Of a stretch of DNA of 64,000 nt, positions 26,865-35,900 are shown piece by piece; position 1 is the stretch's first letter; every line of letters begins with the position of its first letter. The notes beneath the pieces are model-generated. The model was not told where the DNA came from. It saw only the letters and a program-made list of their open reading frames with translations, and did no database searches. Origin of the DNA: Arthrobacter globiformis NBRC 12137 (GTDB lineage: Bacteria > Actinomycetota > Actinomycetes > Actinomycetales > Micrococcaceae); assembly GCF_000238915.1 (NCBI RefSeq), contig NZ_BAEG01000037.1:186001-250000 (forward strand), in the 5' to 3' direction. The position numbers and the translations under genes are program-made.

Positions 26865-27983
26865 ATGTCCTCCACCGCCACCAAGCACGTCGCCATCATC
26901 GGCGGCGGCATCCTGGGCGTCTCCACCGCTGTCCACCTGCTCCGCGAAGGCGCATCCGTGACGCTGCTGACCGAACGGGGCCTGGCCAGCGAAGCCACCG
27001 GACGTTCGCTCTCCTGGCTCAACTCCGCAGGCGAAAGGTCCACTCCCTACCACCAGCTCCGGCTCGCCGGTGTGGACCGGTACCGCACGCTCTTCGCCGC
27101 CGACCCCGGCCGGGAGTGGCTGCAGTTCGGCGGCGGGCTCATGTGGAACGCCGAAGGGCAGCGGGAGACCACCGAGGCGCGCCACGCCTTCGAGAAGTCC
27201 GTCGGCTATGACTCGAAGCTGCTGGCCCCGGAGCGCATTGCCGCGTTCACGCCCGGCATCGATGCGGGGGCCGTTCCCGAAAACGCCATCTTCAACCCCG
27301 GTGAGGGCTGGGTCAGCCTGCCGGACCTGGTGGACTTCCTGATGGAGGAATTCCACGAGCGCGGCGGCAGGCTGGTGCTGAACGCCGGCAAGTCCGCCGT
27401 GGTGGTCGACGGCGGCCGGGCGGTGGGCGTCGAGACGGCGGCGGGGGAGACGTACGACGCCGACGCGGTGCTGGTGGCGTGCGGGGCGGCGACACCCGCC
27501 GTCGTCGCTCCGTTGGGCGTGGACATCCCCAACGGTTCCCCGGTGTCCATGCTGGTGCTGACCAAGCCGGTGGAGCACAGCGTCAGGGCCGTGATGAACA
27601 CGCCGCGGGCCGCCGTGCGCCCCAATCCGGGCAGCACGTTCGCCCTGGACCACGACTGGTACGAGGAACACATCACGGAGCATGCGGACGGTTCGTTCAG
27701 CATCCCCGAGGATGTGGTGCAGGAACTCGCCGACGAAGCCAGCAAGCTCATTGCCGGCAACCCTGAGCTCAAGCCCGGCAGCTGGAAGATCGGCTACAAG
27801 CCGATCCCCGGCGACGGCGAGCCGGTGCTGGGCGAGCTGGGCCAGGTGCCCGGCTGCTTCGTGGCCTTCACCCACTCCGGTGCCACGCTCGGGCTGGTGG
27901 TCGGCGAACTCCTCGCCGGCGAGATCCTGACGGGAGACAGCCACCCCATGCTGGCCACGTTCCGTCCCGGCCGGTTCTCCTAA
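26865..27983 (+). CDS. DAO-family FAD-dependent oxidase (candidate fructosyl-amino-acid oxidase)
   Basis: 372 aa. The N-terminal FAD motif is VAIIGGGILGVSTAVHLLRE, with RSLSWLNSAGER close to the FAD attachment region. The C-terminal DAO signature is GSWKIGYKPIPGDGEPVLGE, then CFVAFTHSGATLG. The ATG at 26865 has AAAGGGAG upstream. The family oxidises C-N bonds of amino acids and N-substituted amino acids. The 372-residue length is that of bacterial fructosyl-amino-acid oxidases reported from corynebacteria, and the neighbours (amino-acid-type ABC importer under a sugar-type LacI repressor) fit that. Sarcosine-, glycine- or D-amino-acid oxidase remain alternatives. Confidence 0.8.
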   Translation: MSSTATKHVAIIGGGILGVSTAVHLLREGASVTLLTERGLASEATGRSLSWLNSAGERSTPYHQLRLAGVDRYRTLFAADPGREWLQFGGGLMWNAEGQRETTEARHAFEKSVGYDSKLLAPERIAAFTPGIDAGAVPENAIFNPGEGWVSLPDLVDFLMEEFHERGGRLVLNAGKSAVVVDGGRAVGVETAAGETYDADAVLVACGAATPAVVAPLGVDIPNGSPVSMLVLTKPVEHSVRAVMNTPRAAVRPNPGSTFALDHDWYEEHITEHADGSFSIPEDVVQELADEASKLIAGNPELKPGSWKIGYKPIPGDGEPVLGELGQVPGCFVAFTHSGATLGLVVGELLAGEILTGDSHPMLATFRPGRFS

Positions 27984-27996
27984 CCTGAAGAGACGG

Positions 27997-28040
27997 AAGC
28001 CCCGCACCGCCGCTGAACACGGGCGGTGCGGGGCTTCTTT
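27997..28040 (+). terminator. Strong rho-independent terminator
   Basis: Perfect 15-bp stem (27997-28011 with 28022-28036), a 10-base loop, then CTTTC. It ends the ABC/flavoenzyme operon. Confidence 0.88.
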
Positions 28041-28214
28041 CATGAGATGGCTATCGGATCGGCCCGGCATGTGACGTACGATACGAGTCACATGCGGTTG
28101 CCGTGTACCCCTCGGGTTGACGGCAACGCTGAATACTTCAGTCACGCCTCCGGCGGCCCCGAATTGATCCAGGGGGGCAAAGGAGTTGCTGGCGCATCTG
28201 ATGCTGGGGGGCGG

Positions 28215-30497
28215 ATGGAAACAGGCGTGATTCGAAGAGCGTTGCGGTCTGGCGGGCGGACGGGGCCGCGGCCCTGGCTCCGGTGGCTCATGTGGGTGCT
28301 CCTTGGCCTGTACCTGGCGGGGCTGATGGTGCACGGCGAGGGGTTCAATCCGCTCGTGGACCTTTGGCTGGGGATGCCGGCATCGTGGGCGCCCGCTGCC
28401 GTGGCCTGGCTGGCGGCCTATCGCGCCAAGAACCGCCGGGCACTCGCCCTCGTGGCGATGGCCTTGAGTGCGTTTGCGGCGGGGAGCACCATCTACGTCT
28501 CCTCGCTGGCAGGGGCCAGTTCGCTGCCCTTCCCGTCGCCCGCGGATATTGGCTACCTGCTGTTCTATCCGCTGGTTCTCAGCGGGTTGTTCGTCTATCT
28601 GCTCGCGCTGCGGCAGCGGCTGGCACGTTCAGTGCTGCTGGACGCCGTCGTCGGCTCATTCGGTGCGGCCTCTGTCCTGGTGGTCCTGCTCAGCCCGCTG
28701 CTGTCGGCTGCCGGCGGGTTTCCCTCGTTCGCCACGTCCGTTGCGGTCGCCTACCCCCTGCTGGATCTCGTGGTCCTGGCCGTGACCGCCGGAATGGCAG
28801 CCGTGCCGGGTCTCGCCACCGGCCGCAGCGGGGTGATCCTGATGCTGGGGCTTATGGTGTTCGCCGCGGCCGATGTTGCGTACGCCTTCCGGCTGGCGAA
28901 CGACACATACTATCTGGGCACACCCCTGGATGCCGGCTGGACAGCGGGCATGTGCCTCATCGCCGCCTGGGCGGATGACTTTACCCGGCAGGGGGCAGCC
29001 GCCGAGGGCGCCAGCGAAGGTGCGTGGACGCCGGCGGTTCCGATGGTTGCCACCGCCGCCGGCCTGGGCGTCCTGATCGTGGGCACCGGAACCCCGGTGC
29101 CGGAACTCGCCGTCGGGCTGGCCGCAGCCACCCTGATCTCAGCCGGCATCCGCACCCAGATGGCCTTCCGCCAGCTGGTCACGCTCGCCGAGGTGCGCCG
29201 GCAGTCGAGGACCGATGAACTGACGGGGCTGCCGAACCGGCGGGCGCTCTACGCCGACGCTCCCGGGGTGCTCGAGGCGCAGCAGGATGCACCGTGCGCC
29301 TTCCTGCTCCTGGATGCGGACAGGTTCAAGGAAATCAACGACAGCCTGGGCCATGACGTGGGGGACCGGCTGCTGATCCAGATCAGCGAACGGCTCCGCC
29401 GGTGCCTGGGGCCCGGTGACCTGATAGCCCGGCTGGGCGGGGACGAGTTCGCCATTATCCTTCTTGATGCCGGCGAGCACGAGGCACTCCGGCTCGCGGA
29501 CCGGCTGCGGGCCGCCTTGAGTGAGCCCCTGACCCTGAGGGGGATCGCCCTTCAGGTCGGTGTCAGCGTCGGCATCGCCCTGTTCCCGGAGCAGGGGACG
29601 GACCTGAAGACGCTGCTCCGCAAGGCGGACACGGCCATGTACCGTGCCAAAAACTCGCGCAGCGGCCGGCACGTGTACGCCAGTGAGGACCACAGCCCCG
29701 GGGAGGAGCGGCTGAGGATGCTCCAGGAACTTCGCGCAGCCCTGGCCGAGGATGAGCTCCTGCTGCATTACCAGCCCAAGGTGGACGTGATCACGGGTGA
29801 GGCGAAGGGCGTGGAGGCCCTGGTCCGCTGGAACCATCCCCGGCACGGGCTGCTGGCCCCCGGCTCGTTTCTTCTCCTGGCCGAGGAGGGCGGGCTCATG
29901 AACGCCCTGAACGACCGGGTGCTTACCCTGGCGCTGGACCAGGCGGTCATCTGGCATTCGCAGGGCAGGTCGATGACCGTGGCTGCCAATCTCTCTGCCA
30001 GCTCACTCATCGATGCAGAGCTGCCGGACCGGATTGCAGCCATGATCCAGGAGCGGGGCCTGGCGGAGTCGGCGCTGATGGTCGAGATCACTGAGGATTT
30101 CATGATGCCGGACCGTGTCCGTGCCAGGGACATCCTGTCCGGGCTGCAGGCCAGGGGCATCCGGGTAGCGATCGATGATTTCGGCACGGGCTACAGTTCG
30201 CTGGCCTACCTTCGGGACCTGCCCATCAACGAGCTGAAGCTTGACCGCTCCTTCATCGTTTCTATGATCGGGGACCCGCGGGGCGCGGCCTTGGTGTCCT
30301 CGACCATCAACCTTGCGCACAGCCTTGGCCTGACGGTTGTGGCCGAAGGGGTAGAGGACGGAGATGCCCTGGACCAGCTGGGCCGTTACGGCTGCGACCA
30401 GGCACAGGGATTCCACATCCTTCGGCCTGTACCGGCCGCCGAGCTGAACGACTGGTTCACCGCGTCCCGCCTGGACAGCGGGCTGCCCTCGGCGTGA
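28215..30497 (+). CDS. Membrane-bound GGDEF-EAL protein (cyclic-di-GMP turnover)
   Basis: 760 aa. The N-terminal 330 residues have eight or nine hydrophobic segments (a MASE-like sensor region). The GGDEF domain has an intact RLGGDEFA (about residue 407) and DADRFKEINDSLGHDVGD, so it may make c-di-GMP; the inhibitory RxxD site is GPGD, so product inhibition is probably lost. The EAL domain has EALVRW (about 532), EITEDFM, DDFGTGYSSLAYLRDLPINE and VVAEGVE, the usual metal and catalytic residues, so it may also hydrolyse c-di-GMP. An earlier in-frame start (28026) would lie inside the terminator; the ATG at 28215 follows a G-rich stretch. The true start is not certain. Confidence 0.87.
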   Translation: METGVIRRALRSGGRTGPRPWLRWLMWVLLGLYLAGLMVHGEGFNPLVDLWLGMPASWAPAAVAWLAAYRAKNRRALALVAMALSAFAAGSTIYVSSLAGASSLPFPSPADIGYLLFYPLVLSGLFVYLLALRQRLARSVLLDAVVGSFGAASVLVVLLSPLLSAAGGFPSFATSVAVAYPLLDLVVLAVTAGMAAVPGLATGRSGVILMLGLMVFAAADVAYAFRLANDTYYLGTPLDAGWTAGMCLIAAWADDFTRQGAAAEGASEGAWTPAVPMVATAAGLGVLIVGTGTPVPELAVGLAAATLISAGIRTQMAFRQLVTLAEVRRQSRTDELTGLPNRRALYADAPGVLEAQQDAPCAFLLLDADRFKEINDSLGHDVGDRLLIQISERLRRCLGPGDLIARLGGDEFAIILLDAGEHEALRLADRLRAALSEPLTLRGIALQVGVSVGIALFPEQGTDLKTLLRKADTAMYRAKNSRSGRHVYASEDHSPGEERLRMLQELRAALAEDELLLHYQPKVDVITGEAKGVEALVRWNHPRHGLLAPGSFLLLAEEGGLMNALNDRVLTLALDQAVIWHSQGRSMTVAANLSASSLIDAELPDRIAAMIQERGLAESALMVEITEDFMMPDRVRARDILSGLQARGIRVAIDDFGTGYSSLAYLRDLPINELKLDRSFIVSMIGDPRGAALVSSTINLAHSLGLTVVAEGVEDGDALDQLGRYGCDQAQGFHILRPVPAAELNDWFTASRLDSGLPSA

Positions 30498-30502
30498 CGC
30501 GC

Positions 30503-32257
30503 TTAGCCGCCGGCTGGTGTGGGAGTGGCTGTCGGGGCGGTGGTCGGGGCTGGAGCCGCGGCGGTTGGGGCGGACGACGGCGGTGGGTCCAGCGTGACGG
30601 TCACGGTTCCGTCCGCGGCGATGGCGATCCGACCGTGCTGGTACTCCTGGAGGGAGCCCGCGGCGTCCCCGGTCGGGAAGCCCAATGGGCCGGTTCCGCC
30701 GCCGGCGGCGATCCATGCCGCACGCAGTGCCGGCGTGGAGATGTGCGCGCCCGTGGCGCTGTGCCAGATGATGTAGCCCGTCCGGAAGCCCTGGTAGCGT
30801 CCGCCGACCCCGGTGGACAATTCATTGGTGATGGCATGCCCAAGCGTGCGGGCGGCCTTGAACTTCGCGCCGATGGCCCCGGCAACAATCCGCGCCCCCG
30901 ACTGGGCAGTCCACGTGATGGTTCCGCCCTGGAAGTCCTGCGCCGCGCCGCCACTGAAAGCGTACTCATTGCCTGTGGGGTAGCCGAGGGTGCCGTGTTC
31001 CGAACCGGCCCCGGCCCAGGCTGTGCGGATGGCACCGCGGGTGATGCGGGCGCCTGTGGCGGGGGACCAGTGGATGATCCCGCCCTGGAACGTCTGGTAG
31101 CTGCCGCCGTCTTTCAGGCCGCCGGTCTCATCGGACGTGGGGTAGCCGAGCACGCCGCGTTCGTAGCCTGATGCGGCCCAAGCGGCGAGGATTCCGCCAC
31201 GGGTGATGTGCGCCCCCGTCGCCGGCGACCAGTGGATCCGGCCGCCCAGGAAGCTCTGGTAGGCACCGCCGTTCGTAAGGCCGCGTCCCTCATCCGACGC
31301 GGGGTAGCCAAGCCTGCCGTTCTGCGCGCCGGCGGCAGCCCATTTGCTGCGGATCGCGCCGCCGACCGTACGCGCACCGCCCGCCGCCGACCAATAGATC
31401 GACCCGCCCCGGAACGCCTGGTACGCCCCGCCGCTCCGCAGCCCTGTCACCTCGCGGGAGGCGGGGTTGCCCAGCCAGCTGGCGGGTCCCCCGGTGCGGG
31501 CGTACTTGGCGGTGATGGCACCGAACGGGTTGCTCGAGTACGGCGTGAACACGTCATCCACCGACCCCATAATGATGCGGTCTCCTGGCCGGCTGGTCCG
31601 GAGCAGACGGGTGACCGTGGCCAGGCTCGTGGAGACGCAGCCGGCACTGGGGGCGCGGCCGGCATGGAAGAAAATGGCGTACGAGGCGCCAAGGACGGTC
31701 TTTGAGTCCGGCGGCCGGTTGTAGTTGATGACGGCGGCCTGCTCGTAATAGCCCTGGTTCATGAAGTTCCAGAGGTTCTCATCGGCTTCGCCGCCGGCGC
31801 CTTCAAAGTACTGGTTGTAGTTCCGGTTCCATTCACCGCCCCAGCGGGACCGGCCGTTGATCTTGTAGTACTTCAGGGCCGTGCCGGGATTGCTGCGCCC
31901 CAGGGCCTCCGTGAAACTGAACGAGCCAGTGGGGGACCGGTAAGTGTCCTCCCATTCCCGGTTCTGCGCGGCAAACCCGTACTGCCCGCCGTAGCCCCAG
32001 TCCTGCCACTCCTGGATATAGCGGTTTCCCGAACGGACGCAGCCCGTGATGGTGAGCAGGCTGGTGTTGCGGGTGGTGGCCGTGGCGAACGTGACCCTGT
32101 TCGCTCCGAAGCCGGAAAACTTGGTCTGCCCGGCGCTGAGCCGCGCGCAGGGGTTGTAAACCTGCGCCGACGCGCTGGCGGGCGGGGCCGTGGCCACCGC
32201 TGCGGCCGGAAGGGCCAGCGCGAGAAGGGCAGCGATCAGGACTTTCAGAACAGACAC
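30503..32257 (-). CDS. Secreted L,D-transpeptidase-like protein with LGFP repeats
   Basis: 584 aa, GTG start, clear signal peptide (VLIAALLALALPAAAVATAP, cleaved near ASA). Residues 35-240 resemble an L,D-transpeptidase/YkuD-like catalytic domain with H198 and the Cys motif PSAGC207VST. Six LGFP-type repeats follow (LGNPASRE, LGYPASDE, LGYPTSDE, LGYPTGNE, LGHAITNE, LGFPTGD), each about 52 residues. LGFP repeats anchor proteins to the actinobacterial envelope. The C-terminal 35 residues are Pro/Thr/Ala-rich. It probably modifies or binds peptidoglycan outside the cell. The active-site variant SAGC (usual SHGC) means activity needs testing. Confidence 0.82.
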   Translation of the reverse strand: MSVLKVLIAALLALALPAAAVATAPPASASAQVYNPCARLSAGQTKFSGFGANRVTFATATTRNTSLLTITGCVRSGNRYIQEWQDWGYGGQYGFAAQNREWEDTYRSPTGSFSFTEALGRSNPGTALKYYKINGRSRWGGEWNRNYNQYFEGAGGEADENLWNFMNQGYYEQAAVINYNRPPDSKTVLGASYAIFFHAGRAPSAGCVSTSLATVTRLLRTSRPGDRIIMGSVDDVFTPYSSNPFGAITAKYARTGGPASWLGNPASREVTGLRSGGAYQAFRGGSIYWSAAGGARTVGGAIRSKWAAAGAQNGRLGYPASDEGRGLTNGGAYQSFLGGRIHWSPATGAHITRGGILAAWAASGYERGVLGYPTSDETGGLKDGGSYQTFQGGIIHWSPATGARITRGAIRTAWAGAGSEHGTLGYPTGNEYAFSGGAAQDFQGGTITWTAQSGARIVAGAIGAKFKAARTLGHAITNELSTGVGGRYQGFRTGYIIWHSATGAHISTPALRAAWIAAGGGTGPLGFPTGDAAGSLQEYQHGRIAIAADGTVTVTLDPPPSSAPTAAAPAPTTAPTATPTPAGG

Positions 32258-32346
32258 GGCGGAGACCTTTGCCTATGGCGACGCCCGCATCCCCCCGCGG
32301 CCGCCATCCGGACACGAGCATATAGTGCGCCGCCGCCTGCGTGGTG

Positions 32347-32931
32347 TCAGGCCAGGATGTTCTTGTGGAAGAACACCAGGTAGTCGCCGGTGGCGTCCTC
32401 AAACCCGAAGTCCTTCCAGTAGGCCCGCAACGCCGATTTGGCCTCCTCATGCTCTGCTGAGTCCGCCGGCGGGACCCCCGCGCCGTCCGCCGGCACGGCG
32501 TGGACCACCACCAGGTTCACAGACCGGCCCACGGTTTCCACGATGGCGTTGAGCACCGAGTAGCCCGTCCTGCCGCCACGGTACTCGGGGAAGATCTCGA
32601 ACGAGGAGACGATCATCAGGTCTCCGCCGTCCTGCAGGTACTCCCTGATGAGGTCCGGGCGGTCCGTGGTGAGCATTTCAACGGCTTTGGCCATTTCCGG
32701 GTCGGCCGTGCTGGTGGTGAGGAAGAGGTTGATCATGCCGGCTTTGGGAACAACCTGGACGACGGCGCTGCCAAGTTGCCGTTCCTCGTCGCCGCCGGGG
32801 GCGGGAAATGGGCAACTCACCGCAACTTCCCAGCGCAGCGGATAGTCCGCAGGGTCATGCTCAAGCCCCGGCGTGCCGCGGTACCGGAGCCTGTACTCAA
32901 AGATCAGCGATTCCGGATCGATTACGGTCAT
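32347..32931 (-). CDS. GNAT-like hypothetical protein
   Basis: 194 aa. The middle has EIFPEYRGGRTGYSVLNAIV, resembling the acetyl-CoA-binding R/Q-x-x-G-x-G/A loop of GNAT acetyltransferases, followed by VNLVVVHAVPADG and the late YWKDFGFEDATGDYLVFF, which looks like the last GNAT strands. No substrate can be proposed. It stands alone between the LGFP protein and the tetR gene, same strand as both. Confidence 0.6.
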   Translation of the reverse strand: MTVIDPESLIFEYRLRYRGTPGLEHDPADYPLRWEVAVSCPFPAPGGDEERQLGSAVVQVVPKAGMINLFLTTSTADPEMAKAVEMLTTDRPDLIREYLQDGGDLMIVSSFEIFPEYRGGRTGYSVLNAIVETVGRSVNLVVVHAVPADGAGVPPADSAEHEEAKSALRAYWKDFGFEDATGDYLVFFHKNILA

Positions 32932-33002
32932 GGCGCCGTCCTTGGGCTCGCAGCTTGCGTGTTTGGGAATCTTAGTCGCCTTGGGCGGCGGGAGGAATGG
33001 GA

Positions 33003-33695
33003 TCAGCCCCGCAGGCCGCCCAGCCCGCTGATCAGTGCTTCCAGGCCAAGGCTGAAGGCGACATCGGCGGGCCGCTCGTGGCCCTGCTCGGCCAGGCTGC
33101 GGACCGCGCCCGTGAAGCTGGGCGTCGCCTCCGCCATGGTTCCGGGATCGAAGATGTCCGCCGGCGCCGTGACGTCGTAGGCCGAGCCGAAGATGAAGGA
33201 CTCCAGCGCGACGATGGAAGAGACGATCCGCTCCTCCGGAAACCCGGCGTCGCGAAAGCCGGAGCTGACCGTTTCATACATGGCCAGGGTCTGTGGCGCA
33301 TCGGTCACGGGCAGCACGGCAATGACCGGTATCAGCGGGGTGTGGCGGGAGAAGACGTCACGGTAGCTCCAGGCCCATTTCCGCACGGCGTCCTCCCACG
33401 GGCCGGCACCGAAGGCCGAAACATCCACAAGTGATGCCAGGTGGTCCTCCACCAGCAGGAGCACGTCCCGCTTGGATTTCACGTGGTTGTAAAGGGCCGA
33501 CGGCGCCACGTTCAGTGAGCGGGCCAGTGCGGCCATGGTCAGGCCGTCGTAGCCCTTCTTCTCGATGAGCCCCAGCGCGCCTTCTGTGATGCCGCCCTTG
33601 TCCAGCACGCCTCCCACGGGGCGCCCGGCGCGGCGCCGGGTGCCCTGCCCAGCTGTCGCTGAACCGGCGGTTGCTACGGCTGGTGATGCCGGCAT
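33003..33695 (-). CDS. TetR-family repressor of the amine oxidase gene
   Basis: 230 aa. An Ala/Gly/Arg-rich N-terminal tail precedes the HTH LTMAALARSLNVAPSALYNH VKSK-type motif (residues about 52-75). A C-terminal helical ligand domain follows. ATG 33695 has AAAGG upstream. It is divergent from the flavin amine oxidase, with a perfect inverted repeat (33780-33800) between them. The usual arrangement is a TetR protein repressing the adjacent gene until an amine or aldehyde binds; the ligand is unknown. Confidence 0.9.
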   Translation of the reverse strand: MPASPAVATAGSATAGQGTRRRAGRPVGGVLDKGGITEGALGLIEKKGYDGLTMAALARSLNVAPSALYNHVKSKRDVLLLVEDHLASLVDVSAFGAGPWEDAVRKWAWSYRDVFSRHTPLIPVIAVLPVTDAPQTLAMYETVSSGFRDAGFPEERIVSSIVALESFIFGSAYDVTAPADIFDPGTMAEATPSFTGAVRSLAEQGHERPADVAFSLGLEALISGLGGLRG

Positions 33696-33779
33696 GGCTG
33701 ACCTTTCTGCGGGTGAACGTCCTTTCGCATTATTCCATCAGCCTCTTCCGCTCCTCTGCCAAAGGCCCTATAGTTCTTA

Positions 33780-33800
33780 TAAATGAATGGTATTCATTTA
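33780..33800. promoter_or_regulatory. Putative TetR operator between tetR and the amine oxidase
   Basis: TAAATGAAT (33780-33788) and ATTCATTTA (33792-33800) are exact reverse complements with a 3-base spacer. The element is strikingly AT-rich for this genome, 40 bases upstream of the amine oxidase start and about 85 from tetR. Confidence 0.75.
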
Positions 33801-33840
33801 GTGGTTCGCATCACTCACGCGGCCACAGAGAAAGGACATC

Positions 33841-35256
33841 ATGCTGAATCTTGACCGCGACGTAGTGATCGTAGGCGCCGGCCCCTCCGGCCTTACCGCT
33901 GCCCGCCAACTGAAAAAGGCGGGCCTGACCGTCGCCGTGCTGGAAGCCCGTGACCGCGTGGGCGGCCGGACGTGGACCGACACCGTTGACGGTGCCATGC
34001 TCGAGATCGGCGGCCAGTGGGTATCGCCGGACCAGACCGCGCTGCTGGCCCTGCTGGACGAACTCGGACTGGAAACGTACTCCCGCTACCGCGAAGGGGA
34101 GTCCGTCTACATCGGGGCCGACGGCGCCCCGGTCCGCTACACCGGCGACATGTTCCCGGTCGGCGCCACCACGGCCGCCGAAATGGACAAGCTCATCGCG
34201 CTGCTGGACGAACTGGCGGCCGAGGTCGGACCCACCGAGCCCTGGGCGCATCCCAAGGCAAGGGAACTGGACACCATCTCCTTCCACCACTGGCTGCGCC
34301 AGAACTCCCCGGACGAGGAGGCCTGTAACAACATCGGTCTCTTCATCGCCGGCGGCATGCTTACCAAGCCGGCGCACGCCTTCTCCGCCCTGCAGGCCGT
34401 CCTGATGGCCGCCTCCGCCGGTTCCTTCACCCACCTGACGGATGAGGACTTCATCCTGGACAAGCGGGTTATCGGCGGGATGCAGCAGGTTTCCCTGCTG
34501 CAGGCAGCGGAACTGGGTGCCGACGTCGTCCTTAACAGCCCGGTGCGGACCATCCATTGGGAGGCTGACGGTGATGTTGGCCACCGGGTTACCGCCGTCT
34601 CGGACCGGGCCACGGTGAACGCGCGCTTCGTGATCATGGCCGTGCCGCCCAACCTGTACTCCCGCGTCTCCTTCAACCCGCCCCTGCCGCGCCGCCAGCA
34701 CCAGATGCACCAGCACCAGTCGCTGGGCCTGGTCATCAAGGTGCACGCCGTCTACAGCACGCCGTTCTGGCGCGAGGACGGGCTCTCCGGTACCGGATTC
34801 GGTGCGGGCTCGCTGGTCCAGGAGGTCTACGACAACACCAACCACGGCGACACCCGTGGAACACTCGTGGGCTTCGTCTCGGATGAAAAGGCCGACGCCG
34901 TCTTCGAGCTGAGTGCCGACGACCGCCGCCGGGCCATCCTGGAATCGATCGCCGGCTTCCTGGGCGACAAGGCCCTCGAGCCGGAGGTGTACTACGAATC
35001 CGACTGGGGTTCCGAGGAGTGGACGCGCGGGGCTTACGCCGCCAGCTACGACCTTGGCGGGCTGCACCGGTACGGCAAGGACCAGCACGCTGCCGTCGGT
35101 CCCATCTACTGGTGCTCCTCCGACCTCGCCGCCGAAGGGTACCAGCACGTCGACGGGGCCGTCCGCATGGGCCAGGCCACCGCGGCCCGCATTGCGGAGG
35201 CCGCCGCAGCGACTGGCCAGCCTGAACTGGCGGACGCAGCGGCTGCCGTCGGCTGA
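33841..35256 (+). CDS. Flavin monoamine oxidase (putrescine/tyramine-oxidase-like)
   Basis: 471 aa amine oxidase. The FAD-binding N-terminus is VVIVGAGPSGLTAARQLKKA, with ARDRVGGRTWT and GGQWVSPDQ; the C-terminal FAD contact is YWCSSDLAAEGYQHVDGAVR. It oxidises primary amines to aldehyde, ammonia and H2O2 in the cytoplasm (no signal peptide). The ATG has AAAGGA 6 bases upstream. Substrate cannot be told from sequence alone; related actinobacterial enzymes act on putrescine or tyramine. It is followed by the FMN-type stress protein. Confidence 0.9.
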   Translation: MLNLDRDVVIVGAGPSGLTAARQLKKAGLTVAVLEARDRVGGRTWTDTVDGAMLEIGGQWVSPDQTALLALLDELGLETYSRYREGESVYIGADGAPVRYTGDMFPVGATTAAEMDKLIALLDELAAEVGPTEPWAHPKARELDTISFHHWLRQNSPDEEACNNIGLFIAGGMLTKPAHAFSALQAVLMAASAGSFTHLTDEDFILDKRVIGGMQQVSLLQAAELGADVVLNSPVRTIHWEADGDVGHRVTAVSDRATVNARFVIMAVPPNLYSRVSFNPPLPRRQHQMHQHQSLGLVIKVHAVYSTPFWREDGLSGTGFGAGSLVQEVYDNTNHGDTRGTLVGFVSDEKADAVFELSADDRRRAILESIAGFLGDKALEPEVYYESDWGSEEWTRGAYAASYDLGGLHRYGKDQHAAVGPIYWCSSDLAAEGYQHVDGAVRMGQATAARIAEAAAATGQPELADAAAAVG

Positions 35257-35368
35257 CCTGGCCGGCTGGAAAGTAAGCACGCTTACCAATAAGGTGGTTG
35301 TCAGGGCATTGACCCGGTTCAGCTGAACGCATCGAAGAGAACGCAATCGAGCAGAACGAGGTGACAGC

Positions 35369-35851
35369 ATGGCAGGCACGGAAAGCATCAGCAAGGTCAC
35401 GGACATCATCAACGACTCCCACATCGGAATGTTCACCACCATCAACGAGGAAGGCGCCCTGGTCAGCCGCCCACTGGCGGTCCAGGACGTTAAGGACGAC
35501 GGCGACATGTGGTTCTTCACCGGGGAGGGAACCTCCCAGGTGGCCCACATCGCGGCGGACCCCCGGGTCAACGTGTCCTTCGGCAAGCGCACCGAGTGGG
35601 TGTCCGTGGCCGGGACCGCCGAGGTGGTGCGGGACCGTGCCAAGATCCACGAGCTCTGGAACCAGGCGGTTGAGGCCTGGTTCCCGGACGGGCCGGACAC
35701 CCCCGGGGTGGTCCTGCTGCGCGTGGACTCCGACTCCGCCGAGTACTGGACCAGCCCGGGCGGCACCGCGGCGACTGTCCTGCAATGGGTCAAGTCGAAG
35801 GTCACGCACAGCCGCATGAGCGTGGGCGAGAGCGGGACCGTCGAACTGTAA
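35369..35851 (+). CDS. Pyridoxamine-5'-phosphate-oxidase-family general stress protein
   Basis: 160 aa single-domain split-barrel flavin-binding protein of the general-stress-protein-26 type. Typical segments are IGMFTTINEEGALVSRPLAV, DMWFFTGEGTSQVAHIAADP, VNVSFG and WVSVAGTAEVVRDRAKIHEL. It probably binds FMN or F420; a substrate is not known for this group. It sits 112 bases after the amine oxidase, possibly co-transcribed, and may help with peroxide or aldehyde stress (inference). Confidence 0.85.
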   Translation: MAGTESISKVTDIINDSHIGMFTTINEEGALVSRPLAVQDVKDDGDMWFFTGEGTSQVAHIAADPRVNVSFGKRTEWVSVAGTAEVVRDRAKIHELWNQAVEAWFPDGPDTPGVVLLRVDSDSAEYWTSPGGTAATVLQWVKSKVTHSRMSVGESGTVEL

Positions 35852-35854
35852 CGG

Positions 35855-35900
35855 CACACAGCAGCGCGGGGTCACTTCGACCCCGCGCTGCTGTGTGTTT
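35855..35900 (+). terminator. Perfect 19-bp terminator hairpin
   Basis: Arms 35855-35873 and 35879-35897 are exact reverse complements with a 5-base loop, then TTT. It lies between convergent genes and overlaps the edge of the MFS stop codon, so it may act in both directions. Confidence 0.88.

Noticed and set aside
28026..28214. Extended N-terminus for the GGDEF-EAL protein
   Set aside because: This start lies inside the terminator stem of the previous operon and has no ribosome site; the added residues are not protein-like.
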